64,000 nucleotides of DNA, taken from positions 1,178,001 to 1,242,000 of the forward strand of contig CAKMXJ010000037.1 in the NCBI GenBank assembly GCA_928724745.1, written 5' to 3'. The notes beneath the pieces were generated by a model, which made no database searches, was not told where the DNA came from, and worked only from the letters and a program-made list of their open reading frames with translations. Of this stretch, positions 37,529 to 47,600 are shown piece after piece. This DNA comes from Anthracocystis setariae (lineage: Eukaryota > Basidiomycota > Ustilaginomycetes > Ustilaginales > Ustilaginaceae). How positions within the stretch are numbered: position 1 is the first letter of the stretch; every line of letters begins with the position of its first letter. A program made the position numbers and the translations under genes.

Positions 37529-39415
37529 CTAACTCCTCCTCCGCACCCCCGGCGTACTCACACCCTCCCTATCCCTGCGCACCAAACTACTCTCCGGCAT
37601 CCCCTGAGGCCTCTCCACCCTCTCGATCTCGTTCTTAGCCTGCCTCCAATTCTCCAAATTAGCGTGTGCAAACTCGCGATGCATCTTGACAAAGTCGAGC
37701 ATCATCTCCTTAAAATCGCTCACCTTCTGACGTTGAAACCGATCCAGATCGGCCTGAATCGCCGTAGTCGCATAATGCAAATCATTCGCCGTCAACGCCA
37801 CACCCTCCTCGAGCATCGCGATCTCCTCGCGCAGCTTGGAAATGTTGGATCGACGCGAAGCGTCTCGATCGACATCCATCACCGACTGGAATGTATGCGT
37901 GATGGCGCCCAACAGCCCGTAGCCCGTGGAACGCGACGAGGAGCGCTTGGTGGGCGACGAAGGCGCAGACGTCGGGCGCGAACGCGTCGCATTGGCATCT
38001 GTCGTCGCACTCGAGTCTCGAAACGCCTTGTTGGCTGAATTGCCATTGTCCATGCCACCCTCTTCGCCACTTGCACGACCATAGACCGATTGTGTCGGAC
38101 GAATCCCCGATCCAATCCCATCGCGAATGCCATTGGCATCGACACCAGAACCCGACACACCCCCACGATTATTGAGCAACCCCGCCCCACCCCTCTCCAA
38201 CGCCTCTTCCAACCGTTTCGCCTCGTTCTCCACCCTCTCAAGCTCCTCGAGCTGCGTCCTTTTCGCTTCCAACGCATCCTGCGCCAGCTCGTACTGCAAA
38301 TGCTTGAGGTGCCTCCATTTCAGCAGTTTTTGAAGGATCGCCGCAAATTGGGTATACTCGTGCAATGGCTCGGTAAACTTTTCCTCCCACTGTTTCAGCA
38401 TCTGGCCCGTGGCAATGTAAGCCGCATCGGCGGCCTGTCCTGTCCGCTCGATCGCGGTTCCCAGTTGACCGGACTCGGTCAGCGAAAAGCCGTTCAAGAT
38501 GGCACCCAGCTCGGCATAGTCGGTCGAGGCTTCGGTCCATCTTCGCATGAGTCGACGGTTCACCTTCTCCATGCTGCCGGAGAGGTGGTTGGCGAAACGG
38601 TTGGTGAACGCCTCCGAGTCGATGAAGCGCTGATTGGGCTGTCGCAGCGAAGATGCGGACGAAGGGAGTGGCAGGTGGGCGTATGCTGGGCTGGCATGCG
38701 CATCAGCCGGGTTCTGGACTGGCGCACGAAGGTTGTTCTTGGCGAGGTGAACGAGGGGAGGCGAAGAGGTGATGTCGCTCCAGCTGTAGCGACCGTCGAG
38801 GAACTTTTGTAGCACCTCGTCATCGCGCAGCTTGGGATGGTTGTCACATCTTCGAAGAAAAGATTGAAGCATACGTTTTCGGCGTGCGATGATGGTTGCG
38901 TCCTCCTTGGCCTTGCTCTGCTTGGCAGCATAGTCGGAAAGCGTGTGCTTGGAAGGGATAGGTGCGATGATGATGGTGGGATGAAGCCGAATCAATGCTT
39001 CACGCAAAGCCTCGAACTCGGAATATCGTCGTTTGGCTTCGTTGGTGCCATTGCGGATGACATAGACGATGAAGGATGAGCCACCGTCTCCGGACTTTTG
39101 CGCATCTACAATCTCGATGACGGAGGGTGGTGAAGCAAAGGTAGGACGATGGTGGGTGGACGGCGAGGCAGTGTCATCGCCAGACTGCGTAGGCTGCATT
39201 TGTGCACGCGATGAGGATTCGGTCCAGCCTTGGTCGTCATCGTCTTGGGCTACATGCACCGATGCTGAGCTGTGCACATCGTTGGCTCGGTTGTGTAGCG
39301 AAGAGTGTGACGAGGCAGCCGATGGCTCGTTCTCTGTCAAGGTCCTGTCCGCACCGGCATGATCGTCTTCGGGGATGTGGAAGGGGTTCATATCGTCGTT
39401 GTTTTGAGTGCTCAT
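37529..39415 (-). CDS. Sorting nexin SNX41/Atg20 (PX-BAR)
   Basis: 628 aa. Fungal Snx41/Atg20 proteins pair with Snx4/Atg24 to make membrane tubules for endosome-to-Golgi retrieval and selective autophagy. The N-terminus (1-90) is disordered. The PX domain (about 93-210) contains SVIEIVDAQKSGDGGSSFIV, the phosphoinositide-binding RRYSEFEALREAL, APIPSKHTLSDYAAKQSKAK and RRKRMLQSFLRRC. The BAR-like helical region (about 260-420) includes FTNRFANHLSGSMEKVNRRL and YTQFAAILQKLLKWRHLKHL. A disordered insert with NNRGG and RSRPTSAPSSPTKRS is followed by a final coiled segment. The stop is the first TAG of a (TTAG)n repeat. No intron. Snx41 versus Atg20 cannot be decided here. Confidence 0.85.
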   Translation of the reverse strand: MSTQNNDDMNPFHIPEDDHAGADRTLTENEPSAASSHSSLHNRANDVHSSASVHVAQDDDDQGWTESSSRAQMQPTQSGDDTASPSTHHRPTFASPPSVIEIVDAQKSGDGGSSFIVYVIRNGTNEAKRRYSEFEALREALIRLHPTIIIAPIPSKHTLSDYAAKQSKAKEDATIIARRKRMLQSFLRRCDNHPKLRDDEVLQKFLDGRYSWSDITSSPPLVHLAKNNLRAPVQNPADAHASPAYAHLPLPSSASSLRQPNQRFIDSEAFTNRFANHLSGSMEKVNRRLMRRWTEASTDYAELGAILNGFSLTESGQLGTAIERTGQAADAAYIATGQMLKQWEEKFTEPLHEYTQFAAILQKLLKWRHLKHLQYELAQDALEAKRTQLEELERVENEAKRLEEALERGGAGLLNNRGGVSGSGVDANGIRDGIGSGIRPTQSVYGRASGEEGGMDNGNSANKAFRDSSATTDANATRSRPTSAPSSPTKRSSSRSTGYGLLGAITHTFQSVMDVDRDASRRSNISKLREEIAMLEEGVALTANDLHYATTAIQADLDRFQRQKVSDFKEMMLDFVKMHREFAHANLENWRQAKNEIERVERPQGMPESSLVRRDREGVSTPGVRRRS

Positions 39416-39991
39416 GGTGAGCGATCCGGCGCAAGCGAAAGCAGACTAGTTCGCCTACCTTTGCATCGATGGGAGCAATAGAGGTGGATGGTTCCAAGAC
39501 AGCAGTTGCTACCGACGGAATGATGTAGGTGAAAGGTCAAGATCGACCAGTGAAACCAGAGTAGATGCAAAGAGCGCGATGTGTAATGATGGATGCTTGT
39601 AGGTGGAACAAGGTCGAGAATTTGAGATGGCGGTGATTGCGCGCCCCTTTCCAGTCAGAGTGACAGAAAGAGTGAGTGAGTGAGAGTATAATGGTGCGGT
39701 GCGGTGAATTGCCCTGTGCGTCTGCAACGCCGCCTCGGCTCAGCGCAGTCGATATCGGCGAAACTCCACATTTTGACAACGCATTCTATTCAATGATAAT
39801 TAATGTCGTGCGAGAAAATTAGCCTCATCTGTTAGACCTTCCACGTTAAAAGCTGCAGCCGCCGTAAGACGCACACCGTGCATGCGGGGTCCAACATTCT
39901 GTGATTTTGTCTTCTCACCACCACGCAACCACAGCTCGACACCTTGGCCTTGTCTACAGGAACAGCTGGTCTGATCCCTTTAGCGTCAAAG
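39416..39991. promoter_or_regulatory. Divergent promoter region, SNX41 / YOS9
   Basis: 576 bp between divergent starts. No gene or distinctive repeat. Confidence 0.5.
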
Positions 39992-42073
39992 ATGTCGTCG
40001 TCGTCATCATCACCCATCTGCCCCGCATCGATCGTCCTCTTGCTTGGGCTGCTCTGCCTGCAAGCTTATACCGTTGATGCTACCATCTCGACTTCAGCCG
40101 GCTTCCCACGAGATGTATTCGCAAAACCCGCTTTCCATGTACAGCTCGGAAAGCCTGGTCACGACACAGCCACACTTCCCATCAAGCGCAGTGATGCTCT
40201 GCGCATCCTAGACGAGCAGCAAGCTTCGTCACCTTTGCCATCGGGACGATCATCTCCTCCCAGCAGCAGCGACCTATCTTCATCACTAGCCGTACCTGCC
40301 GCCGGCAGCTCTCAACCAAATCACTCACCGCAGCAATCGCCAAAAGTCCTCTTCTGGCAACTCGAGCGATCCTCACCCGACGAATTCCAGCTGTGCTCAG
40401 TACCGGACTTCACTGCCAAACCCACCGACAAGCACGCATCCAGTTCCATCCCCAGCTCGTCCCGCTCGCGGCAGGACCTACTCCGAAATGCACAGACGCT
40501 GCTCGAGCCGCTCAAGAAGATGTGTCTGTACCACACGCTCGACTGGTTCACTTACAGTTTCTGCTATGGCCGCGAGATTCGTCAGTTTCGACAGCTCGCC
40601 CCGAGGATCGCCGCCGAACGCGCATTCAAGTCCGCGGGTGGCGGCAAGGCTGGAGAGCAAGCAGCGCTCGAAGCCGCCAACAAGGTCAAAAACATGCCAT
40701 TTCCTGTCCACGATCCTTTGAACCCGGCATACATCCTTGGCCGATGGAACGCGGCCAACGACGAGATCGCGGGCGATGATAGGAGTCATCAGCGCCATCA
40801 GCAATATCCGCTCAGTGATAAAGCGCAAGCATCCACGGGGGTCTCGACGCAGCTCGGCATCGCTTCGCCGCCAGAGTCTGGTGCATTGGATCTGGTCGAA
40901 GAGGTTCAGTTTGGCGATTGGGATGAAGAGGAGCTGTTTGGGGCGGAGGCCAAGGCGTTGGCGCAGGTGGACGGGTTGGCGACGAGTGCTGTCGAGCAGA
41001 ATGGCGATGCAACGGTGGTGGATGGTAGCGAGTCGCAGCGACATAGGTACTTGACGCAGAGGTGGACGAACGGTACCATGTGCGATATGAACCATCAGCC
41101 ACGGACGGTGGAGGTGCAGTACCACTGTTCGCACCGCAAGCCAGCCGAGGATAGGATTGTCATGTTCAAGGAGACGACGACCTGCAATTATGTGCTGATC
41201 ATCGAGACGCCGAGGCTTTGTGCCGATCCAGCGTTTGGAAGCGAGAAGGAGGAGGCGCCGTTGCCGATTCAGTGCCATAGGGTGGTGGAGGACAATTATC
41301 CAGGGCCTAGTGTGGGAGAGCCGGGTAGGGTGGAACATGCTGTGCTAGCCGAGCTCGAGGCACAGCAGGCTGCTTCGGATCGAGTCGAGTCTGAACTCCA
41401 CGATGCGGACGAGAGGAAGGATGGAGGGAAACAAACTTTGCGCAACTCGCACACGTATGGCGATCTTTCGCGGTACGGATCCATCCACGATGACTTTTAC
41501 GACGAAGCCACAGGCGGACGTGGAGCGATGTACGAGAGTTTTGACGACGACGACGAGCATCAACACGCTGAGGGTGACGGCGAGGTTGTTGAAGCCGAGG
41601 TGATGGTTGAGATCGGTGTGGATGAGGATGGGAATTTGCTCGTTCAGCGAGTTGGGGAGGATGGCGATGCACCTCGTCGCGAGACGGGAAAGAAACGCAA
41701 CACCGACACTGACACCGACACCGACGACGACGCCGACGACGACGACGACGGCGAGAACGATGATGATCAGCCGTTGGGGATCCAACTCAACGTCGAAGAC
41801 ATCTTCTCCGTACTGCGTGGCATTGGGGGTGGCAAGTTGGAACACAAAGTTGCTGAAGCGATCTCCGACGCCCTCAGTGGCAATTCAGGCGCAGGTAAGC
41901 CAGCTAGGAATCAGCAAGGTCCGCCAATGAAAATGACAAAGGTAGGCGATAGTCTCAGCGAACGCGTCAAACGCTTTTACGACGCCAAACAACGCAAGTC
42001 CACCACTGAAAGCCACGCTGACCAGGGTGAGGGTGAGGCGGATCCGGACCTTGTGAAACACCTCGAATTGTAG
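39992..42073 (+). CDS. YOS9: YOS9/OS-9 ERAD lectin (MRH domain)
   Basis: 693 aa. An ER-lumen lectin that reads trimmed N-glycans on misfolded proteins and passes them to the Hrd1 ubiquitin ligase. Signal peptide about 1-35 (CPASIVLLLGLLCLQAYTVDA). The OS-9 N-terminal block includes VLFWQLERSSPDEFQLCSVP. The MRH domain (about 165-430) has CLYHTLDWFTYSFCYGREIR, HRYLTQRWTNGTMCDMNHQP, TVEVQYHCSH and ETTTCNYVLIIETPRLC. The conserved glycan-contact and cysteine pattern is present, with an acidic Gln/Asp-rich insert between blocks. The C-terminal half is very acidic with (GAC)n-coded Asp/Thr repeats near 41700-41760. The last four residues are HLEL, a degenerate version of the HDEL retrieval signal of yeast Yos9. 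First ATG used; no intron. Confidence 0.92.
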   Translation: MSSSSSSPICPASIVLLLGLLCLQAYTVDATISTSAGFPRDVFAKPAFHVQLGKPGHDTATLPIKRSDALRILDEQQASSPLPSGRSSPPSSSDLSSSLAVPAAGSSQPNHSPQQSPKVLFWQLERSSPDEFQLCSVPDFTAKPTDKHASSSIPSSSRSRQDLLRNAQTLLEPLKKMCLYHTLDWFTYSFCYGREIRQFRQLAPRIAAERAFKSAGGGKAGEQAALEAANKVKNMPFPVHDPLNPAYILGRWNAANDEIAGDDRSHQRHQQYPLSDKAQASTGVSTQLGIASPPESGALDLVEEVQFGDWDEEELFGAEAKALAQVDGLATSAVEQNGDATVVDGSESQRHRYLTQRWTNGTMCDMNHQPRTVEVQYHCSHRKPAEDRIVMFKETTTCNYVLIIETPRLCADPAFGSEKEEAPLPIQCHRVVEDNYPGPSVGEPGRVEHAVLAELEAQQAASDRVESELHDADERKDGGKQTLRNSHTYGDLSRYGSIHDDFYDEATGGRGAMYESFDDDDEHQHAEGDGEVVEAEVMVEIGVDEDGNLLVQRVGEDGDAPRRETGKKRNTDTDTDTDDDADDDDDGENDDDQPLGIQLNVEDIFSVLRGIGGGKLEHKVAEAISDALSGNSGAGKPARNQQGPPMKMTKVGDSLSERVKRFYDAKQRKSTTESHADQGEGEADPDLVKHLEL

Positions 42074-42283
42074 TCTCGCATAATCCACACCTTGCTTTGC
42101 ACCTTGCCTTTTTGGCCTCCCAATCCAGGCGAGTGTTGAGTGTGTGAATGGTGACAAACAGAATCAATGCAAACGGGTAGGAAGAAAGAAGAGAGGAGGT
42201 TGGAGGGGGGTTAACTGTGCTATGTACATGCGCCGTGCACTCCTGTGCTGGGTAAGTTTTTATGTGGAGAAGGGAGGACGAGT

Positions 42284-43177
42284 CTAGACGTACTGTCCGA
42301 AGAAAGGAATGAGACTTTGAGCGATGGTGAAGCTGAAAACGAGCTTGGGGCCTACCACCAACACCTTTGGTGTGAGGCCTTTGAAGAAAGCGCTGAAGCC
42401 TTCGTTTTTGATCATGTCCTTGATGATGGTGACACCGCCCACCTTGCTTTCAAAGTTTGCGTTTTGAATTCGAGTCTTGACCACATCGAGCGGGGCAGCA
42501 ACGGTGATGGAAGCGACCGAACCACCGATCGAGGCGAAGAAGTTCTGCGTCCATGTGGCCTCATTGTAGTTCTTTAGGCCGAAGATGTATTCCTTGGTAA
42601 ATGCTGATCCACCGAACAGGGCAAAGGAGCCAGGTGCGTTACGAGCTGCGGTCCAGCCCCATCCACGGTAGAGGTTGACGTTTTCATCGGCAAGAATTCG
42701 GAGGAAGCCACGAGAACGGAAAGCCTCTGGGTTGGTCTGACGCTTGATCTTCAACACATCCAACGGCAAAAGCACGATCTCTCCAATACCTGTGAGCGAA
42801 CCAGCGGTGGCAGACATGATCGACTTTCCTGCACGCTCGCCAAACAAGTTTTCGAACTGCTTCTTGTGGTGACTCGTCAAGTAGTCGTTGAAGTAGGGCT
42901 GTCCACCGAACTTGTAAATGCGCTGAAGCACCTTGTAACCGGCAGCATATCCGAGACCTGGAAAGAGCGAGAGGAACTTGGTCGAGACGTTGGCTGTGGC
43001 CTTGTCCTTGAACACAACCTGTGCCATCGAGAGACCGGAAACCTTGTTGGACATGAGACGTTTGGTGACGGTGTCAACCGGGTGGAAGACGAGGAGCTCG
43101 GCGACACCAGAAAGACCGGATCCGAGCAGACGAGCCTGCGCGGACTCGCGCTTGCCGCCAGAGGGAGGAGGAGACAT
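42284..43177 (-). CDS. GGC1: Mitochondrial GTP/GDP carrier GGC1
   Basis: 297-aa inner-membrane carrier that brings GTP into the matrix in exchange for GDP and influences iron balance in yeast. Three mitochondrial-carrier repeats are visible by their PX[DE]XX[KR] motifs: HPVDTVTKRL, LPLDVLKIKRQ and APLDVVKTRIQ. GGC1-like stretches include LFPGLGYAAGYKVLQRIYKF, GFLRILADENVNLYRGWGWT and ARNAPGSFALFGGSAFTKEY. Length is standard for the family. Start is the first ATG before the carrier domain (MSPPPSGGKRESAQARLLGSG); upstream in-frame sequence lacks a good start. No intron. Its own promoter lies in the 1.4-kb gap toward POL1. Confidence 0.93.
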   Translation of the reverse strand: MSPPPSGGKRESAQARLLGSGLSGVAELLVFHPVDTVTKRLMSNKVSGLSMAQVVFKDKATANVSTKFLSLFPGLGYAAGYKVLQRIYKFGGQPYFNDYLTSHHKKQFENLFGERAGKSIMSATAGSLTGIGEIVLLPLDVLKIKRQTNPEAFRSRGFLRILADENVNLYRGWGWTAARNAPGSFALFGGSAFTKEYIFGLKNYNEATWTQNFFASIGGSVASITVAAPLDVVKTRIQNANFESKVGGVTIIKDMIKNEGFSAFFKGLTPKVLVVGPKLVFSFTIAQSLIPFFGQYV

Positions 43178-44613
43178 TTTCGAGCTATATACTGGAGAAG
43201 GGTTCAGAAGCAGGTGTGGAGGGTTGATGAGGAGGGAAAAGATGAAGAATGGGAAGATAGCGGATGGAGGAGTCAGACGATGCAAGGTGGAGACAGACGG
43301 AAGAATGCCGACACAGCGTTTCTCTGAGCTCTTCGGAAGAAGCGAAGCTGCGAAGTCCAATCACCAAAATTGGGTTCGCCAACTTGTCGGCCAAAAAAAA
43401 AAGCAAAAAAGATACAGAAAAGATAGAAGAAAAGTAATATGGCGATGCGGACCATTTTGCCAAGTTTCCGCGTCAGCCAAAGCCAAAGCCAAAGCCAAAA
43501 AAAGTTAACCGGTCCGAGTTAATCCAAAAAGGTCAAAAAATGCGCTCTGAAAGCCTTTCCGCTTCGTACCGATATTGCTACAGAGTGGCATGTGAGTGCC
43601 CGGCAGACCTCGCAATCACCCATCTCCACTGCTAACAAGCAGCTTGACGCAATCAACTTGCTCTCACCAGTTCCAACTTCGAGATGCTCCATCTGATCGC
43701 ATGGTGATCAGCTTCCGAGAGCATTACCAAAACACTTGGCTGATAAGCCAGCCAAGAATCGGGTGCAAGAAGAAAAATCGGAATCAATCGTTAGAGTAGT
43801 GTAGAGTGTGCGTTTTGGGGATCGACAAGCCCAATCGATTCCATCTTGAAATCGGGATGGATCCCCATCACGTGATGTAAGTCAGGCCAACTTTTCTTTT
43901 TTTTTTTTTTTTTTTTTTGGCGCCGCTCGAGACCGCAGCGTGCGGGTGGAAATTTCTTCGCGACCCTTTCTTCTTCACCATATCATCTGCGACGACCACC
44001 TCCTTCTCCGCTCAATACATTGTTCTCAATCGGCTTGCTTCTTTCGAACGATCTGACCTGTTCGGAGGAGCAAGTCATCTGTGACAATTGTCGCCAGAGA
44101 AGGAAATGAGCGTCGCAGATCCATCTTGGTGAATCGTAAGTATCTGTACTCAACCCAAGCAGCATCTCTCGGATCAATACAGTCAGGGTAGAAGGGGAGG
44201 AAATGGCAACCAAATGCACAAATGATGATACTATCCCAATTCACTCGGAGCTCGGTCACTTAGGATCTACCAATCCACCGATCGAGCGAGGAGCAAGAGT
44301 ACTTTTTTTTTAGTCATAGTTACACTGATTCCATGTTCAAACTTGCCGAGCTCTTCCTCGAGCCCACTCGCAAGAGCAGCAGGAGGATCGAAAAACATGT
44401 GCTGCTCGGTTCACTTTCCACATTTCTGACAAGTGGCTGACAATCTTCTCCCTCTTCTATCTTTCCCCCCCTTTGCTTAGAAATGATACCCTCGCAATTG
44501 CAGTTCTCAACCTCAGAAAGATCAGATTCCACAGTTGTGCCAATGATTTGCAGATACATTACCAACGAAAATACTGAGATTGTATGAAACCCGTGTCTAT
44601 CTACTGTGTCTGC
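43178..44613. other. Intergenic region, GGC1 / POL1
   Basis: 1.4 kb without a supportable gene. It holds the GGC1 promoter and leader, a (GCCAAA)n run of about four units (43474-43500), a 22-nt T run (43897-43918) and the POL1 3' UTR. Short frames here show no family signature. Confidence 0.55.
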
Positions 44614-47600
44614 TCACACCTTCATGAAGCGGAACAAGCTCGCCAGCTTGACAAACCTGCGACCGTTTCTTGCCAGGTACTTCTCCACCGTCGAGTGGAG
44701 CATATCCAACTCCCTCTTGTTCACATCCAACACTGCCAACACCTCGTCCTGCCATGCCTTTGCTGCACCTGCACCTGCACCTGCACTCGTTCCGCCGACC
44801 TTGTCTCGGATACGGTTGACATCGAACAGGCTCTCAAGATACACGAGCTGGTCGTACAACTGTTTGTCCTTGTAGCACGCTTCGACTCTTCCTCTGCAGG
44901 CGAGTTGCGAGCCTACGTTCGAGGTGGCATCCAGCAGTGCTGCGCTCTTGGAGTCGTGCACAGCAACGCAGCGTTTGGCGTACACTGAAGCCATGCGGGT
45001 CTTCGATGCACAGTTCGCATCGCTGCACTCGGTCCATCCCGAGTAGTACTGTTGGATAAAGCGACGGATGGCCAGTTCTAACTGGATCGAGATCGTCGCG
45101 AGCGGTAACATTCGCTGGCATGCCGCATTGGTGCATCGAATGCCCTTGGTCGAGATCGCGTTGAGCTCTTCCTCCTTTCGATTCGTTGCATCGCCAAGCA
45201 CCTTCACCGCAGCGGTACGTGGGCGATGAGCGGGTCCGAGGAACGTCGAAACCTCCCTGCATGAAGGACAAGTGAGCTTCAGCGGCTCGCAATGCGCAAA
45301 TCGCACCTCGTCCGGAACCTGCGAATCGAGCGTAGCAAACTCCCGGTCCGCCCCACCAACCCCAGCTCCAGAAGAACTCGAGTGCGAATACTTGGAAACA
45401 TCCAATCCAAGACACTCTGCCAACCGCGATCGATCCGTCCCCTCGATGCTCTCGCACAACCTTTCGATCGGCGGCAGGATCTGCAACGCCAAGTAGTGTT
45501 CGTAGTCGATCTTGAGCTCGCTATCCTTCCTCCGAAGTTCATCCGGATGATGCGCACGGTCCGCCTGAGCCGTCTTGGTACTCGATGCACCATCGTCACC
45601 TAGGCAAAAGATGTAAGGGATCACATCACCCATCCTTGCACTTGCGCCTCTCGCCTTCATCCTCAACGCCACCTGCACGTGCGGTTGCGACTTGACATCC
45701 GGATAGTCCTCGGGATTCTTACCAAGTCGCTTGTAGATGATAAAGTCGTCCAGCGCAACCTCGCCGCGTTTGATCTTGTTAGACATGTCGGATAGGTATT
45801 CGTGCACGTGTTCGACCACCAGCTCGGTGGCTTGACCCGAAAGGATCTGATCGAGCACGTAGTTCGAGACATTCTTGGACAGTGCCGAGTATTCGCGTCG
45901 CTTCATGTCAAGACCTTTGATCTCGATCGTCTTCTTGCCCTCGTCATCCACCAGCACGGCCGCATACTTCTTCTTCTGCAGCAACAGCATGCGCTCGAAA
46001 ACACCATCGATGTCGATCTCCAAAAGTCGATATCTCTCGTTGACCGTCTTCTTGAACTCCTGGCCAATCCGCAACGCCTCGCGATACTCGGTGGCATTCG
46101 TGTTGATCATCACACTGTCCGTGTCACCGTACACCACATCGAGCAGCATCGATTCAGCCAGATCCTTGGTGGCAGTCAGGATTTCACGGCCTTTGAACGT
46201 GGTGAGCGCCGCGAGCGGGCGCGCGTAGAATCGCGAGTTTTCGAAGCCTAGACAGCCGTACATCGAGTTAGCGGTGAGTTTTAGCGCCAGCTGCTTGATG
46301 TTCCACTGCATGAGTTGCGAAGGCGTGGCGGATTTGTCCTTCATCAACGACTTGACTTGACGACGACGCGCGACGAGTTGCGCAATGATACGCGGCAGAA
46401 CTCCCTGTTCGACATCCGAAGACGGGACATCGGGGATCTTATCCGTGTCGGCTGCAGCATCCGCACCCGTCTCGCCATCATCGACGGTGACAGCGGCCGC
46501 ACCGTCTTCGTCCTCAAGCCCCTGCGTCGGAGGGCGCTCGACGGTGGTAAAGTCGATATTGAACTCCTGAATGATCGAGGGATATAGCGAATTGAAGTCC
46601 ATCACCAAGATGTACTTGTCCCACAGTCCACGTTTCGGTTCGAACACGAGACCACCTTTGAACTTGTCTTTCTTGCTGTTGCTGGTCGCTGCCGTGTTCG
46701 AAGGGGCCAACCCGCCAGCTTTGGCCTTGGCTTTCGCCTTGGCTTCAGCAGCTTGCTGGATCTGCTTCTTCTCCCAAGCCGAGATCTTGTCCGGACAGAT
46801 GTACTTCTGGCGATGGAAATCGTGCAGCAGAATATACTCGTTGCGCTCGGCACGACCTCCATTGAGCGTCTTGTTCCAACTGTTACCAGCAAGGTTGGTG
46901 AGCTGCTTGGTGAGCGGGAGGATCTGCACCTTGGCTGCGATGGCCATCTGGAAGAACGTGTCCACCTCGCAGTGACGTACGAAGGTGAGCAAGCGTTCGG
47001 GCGATGGAGCAAGCGAGTCAAAGAACGAAGCGGTTTCTTCAGGATCGATGTCCTCTCGCTGGATCTTGAGGTGAGTCCCGCACATCTCGGTGAGAGACCA
47101 AGTTGTCGAGGTGATCATCGACTTTCCATTATCCGACGCCAGATCACAAACCAAACGGCCTGCGAGGATCTTGAGGTTCATCCCCTGCTTGAGCTTGGGC
47201 CACTTGGGACGACGGAAGCGACCTACTCGAGACCAGTGATCCGCACGCAAGTCCTTCATGCGGTGCAGCAAAACGTCCAGCGAAACACCGTTGAACTCGT
47301 GCCCGACGATCACATCGGGATCGGCATTGTGGATCTGAGCAAGTAGCGCGTTGAGAAGCATACGCTCGTACTTGAGCGTGTGGATCTTGATCTTGCCCTT
47401 GCGCGCCTCGGCCTCAAAGCCGGGTGGGAACATGGCACCGAGCGGTCGCACCGCAGTAAACACGGAGCAAGGCAGCTGCTCAGGTGGGGTCGGGTCTTCG
47501 ATCTGATGATCGGTCCAAGTACGCGCGCTAACGGCGACAAGCTCCTGCTTGTTCTCCTTGTGGTTGACGACAGTACGAATGGCCACAGACATGACGGTGA

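Noticed and set aside
40478..41338. 286-codon minus-strand frame opposite YOS9
   Set aside because: Overlaps the MRH-domain coding sequence on the other strand; no motif.
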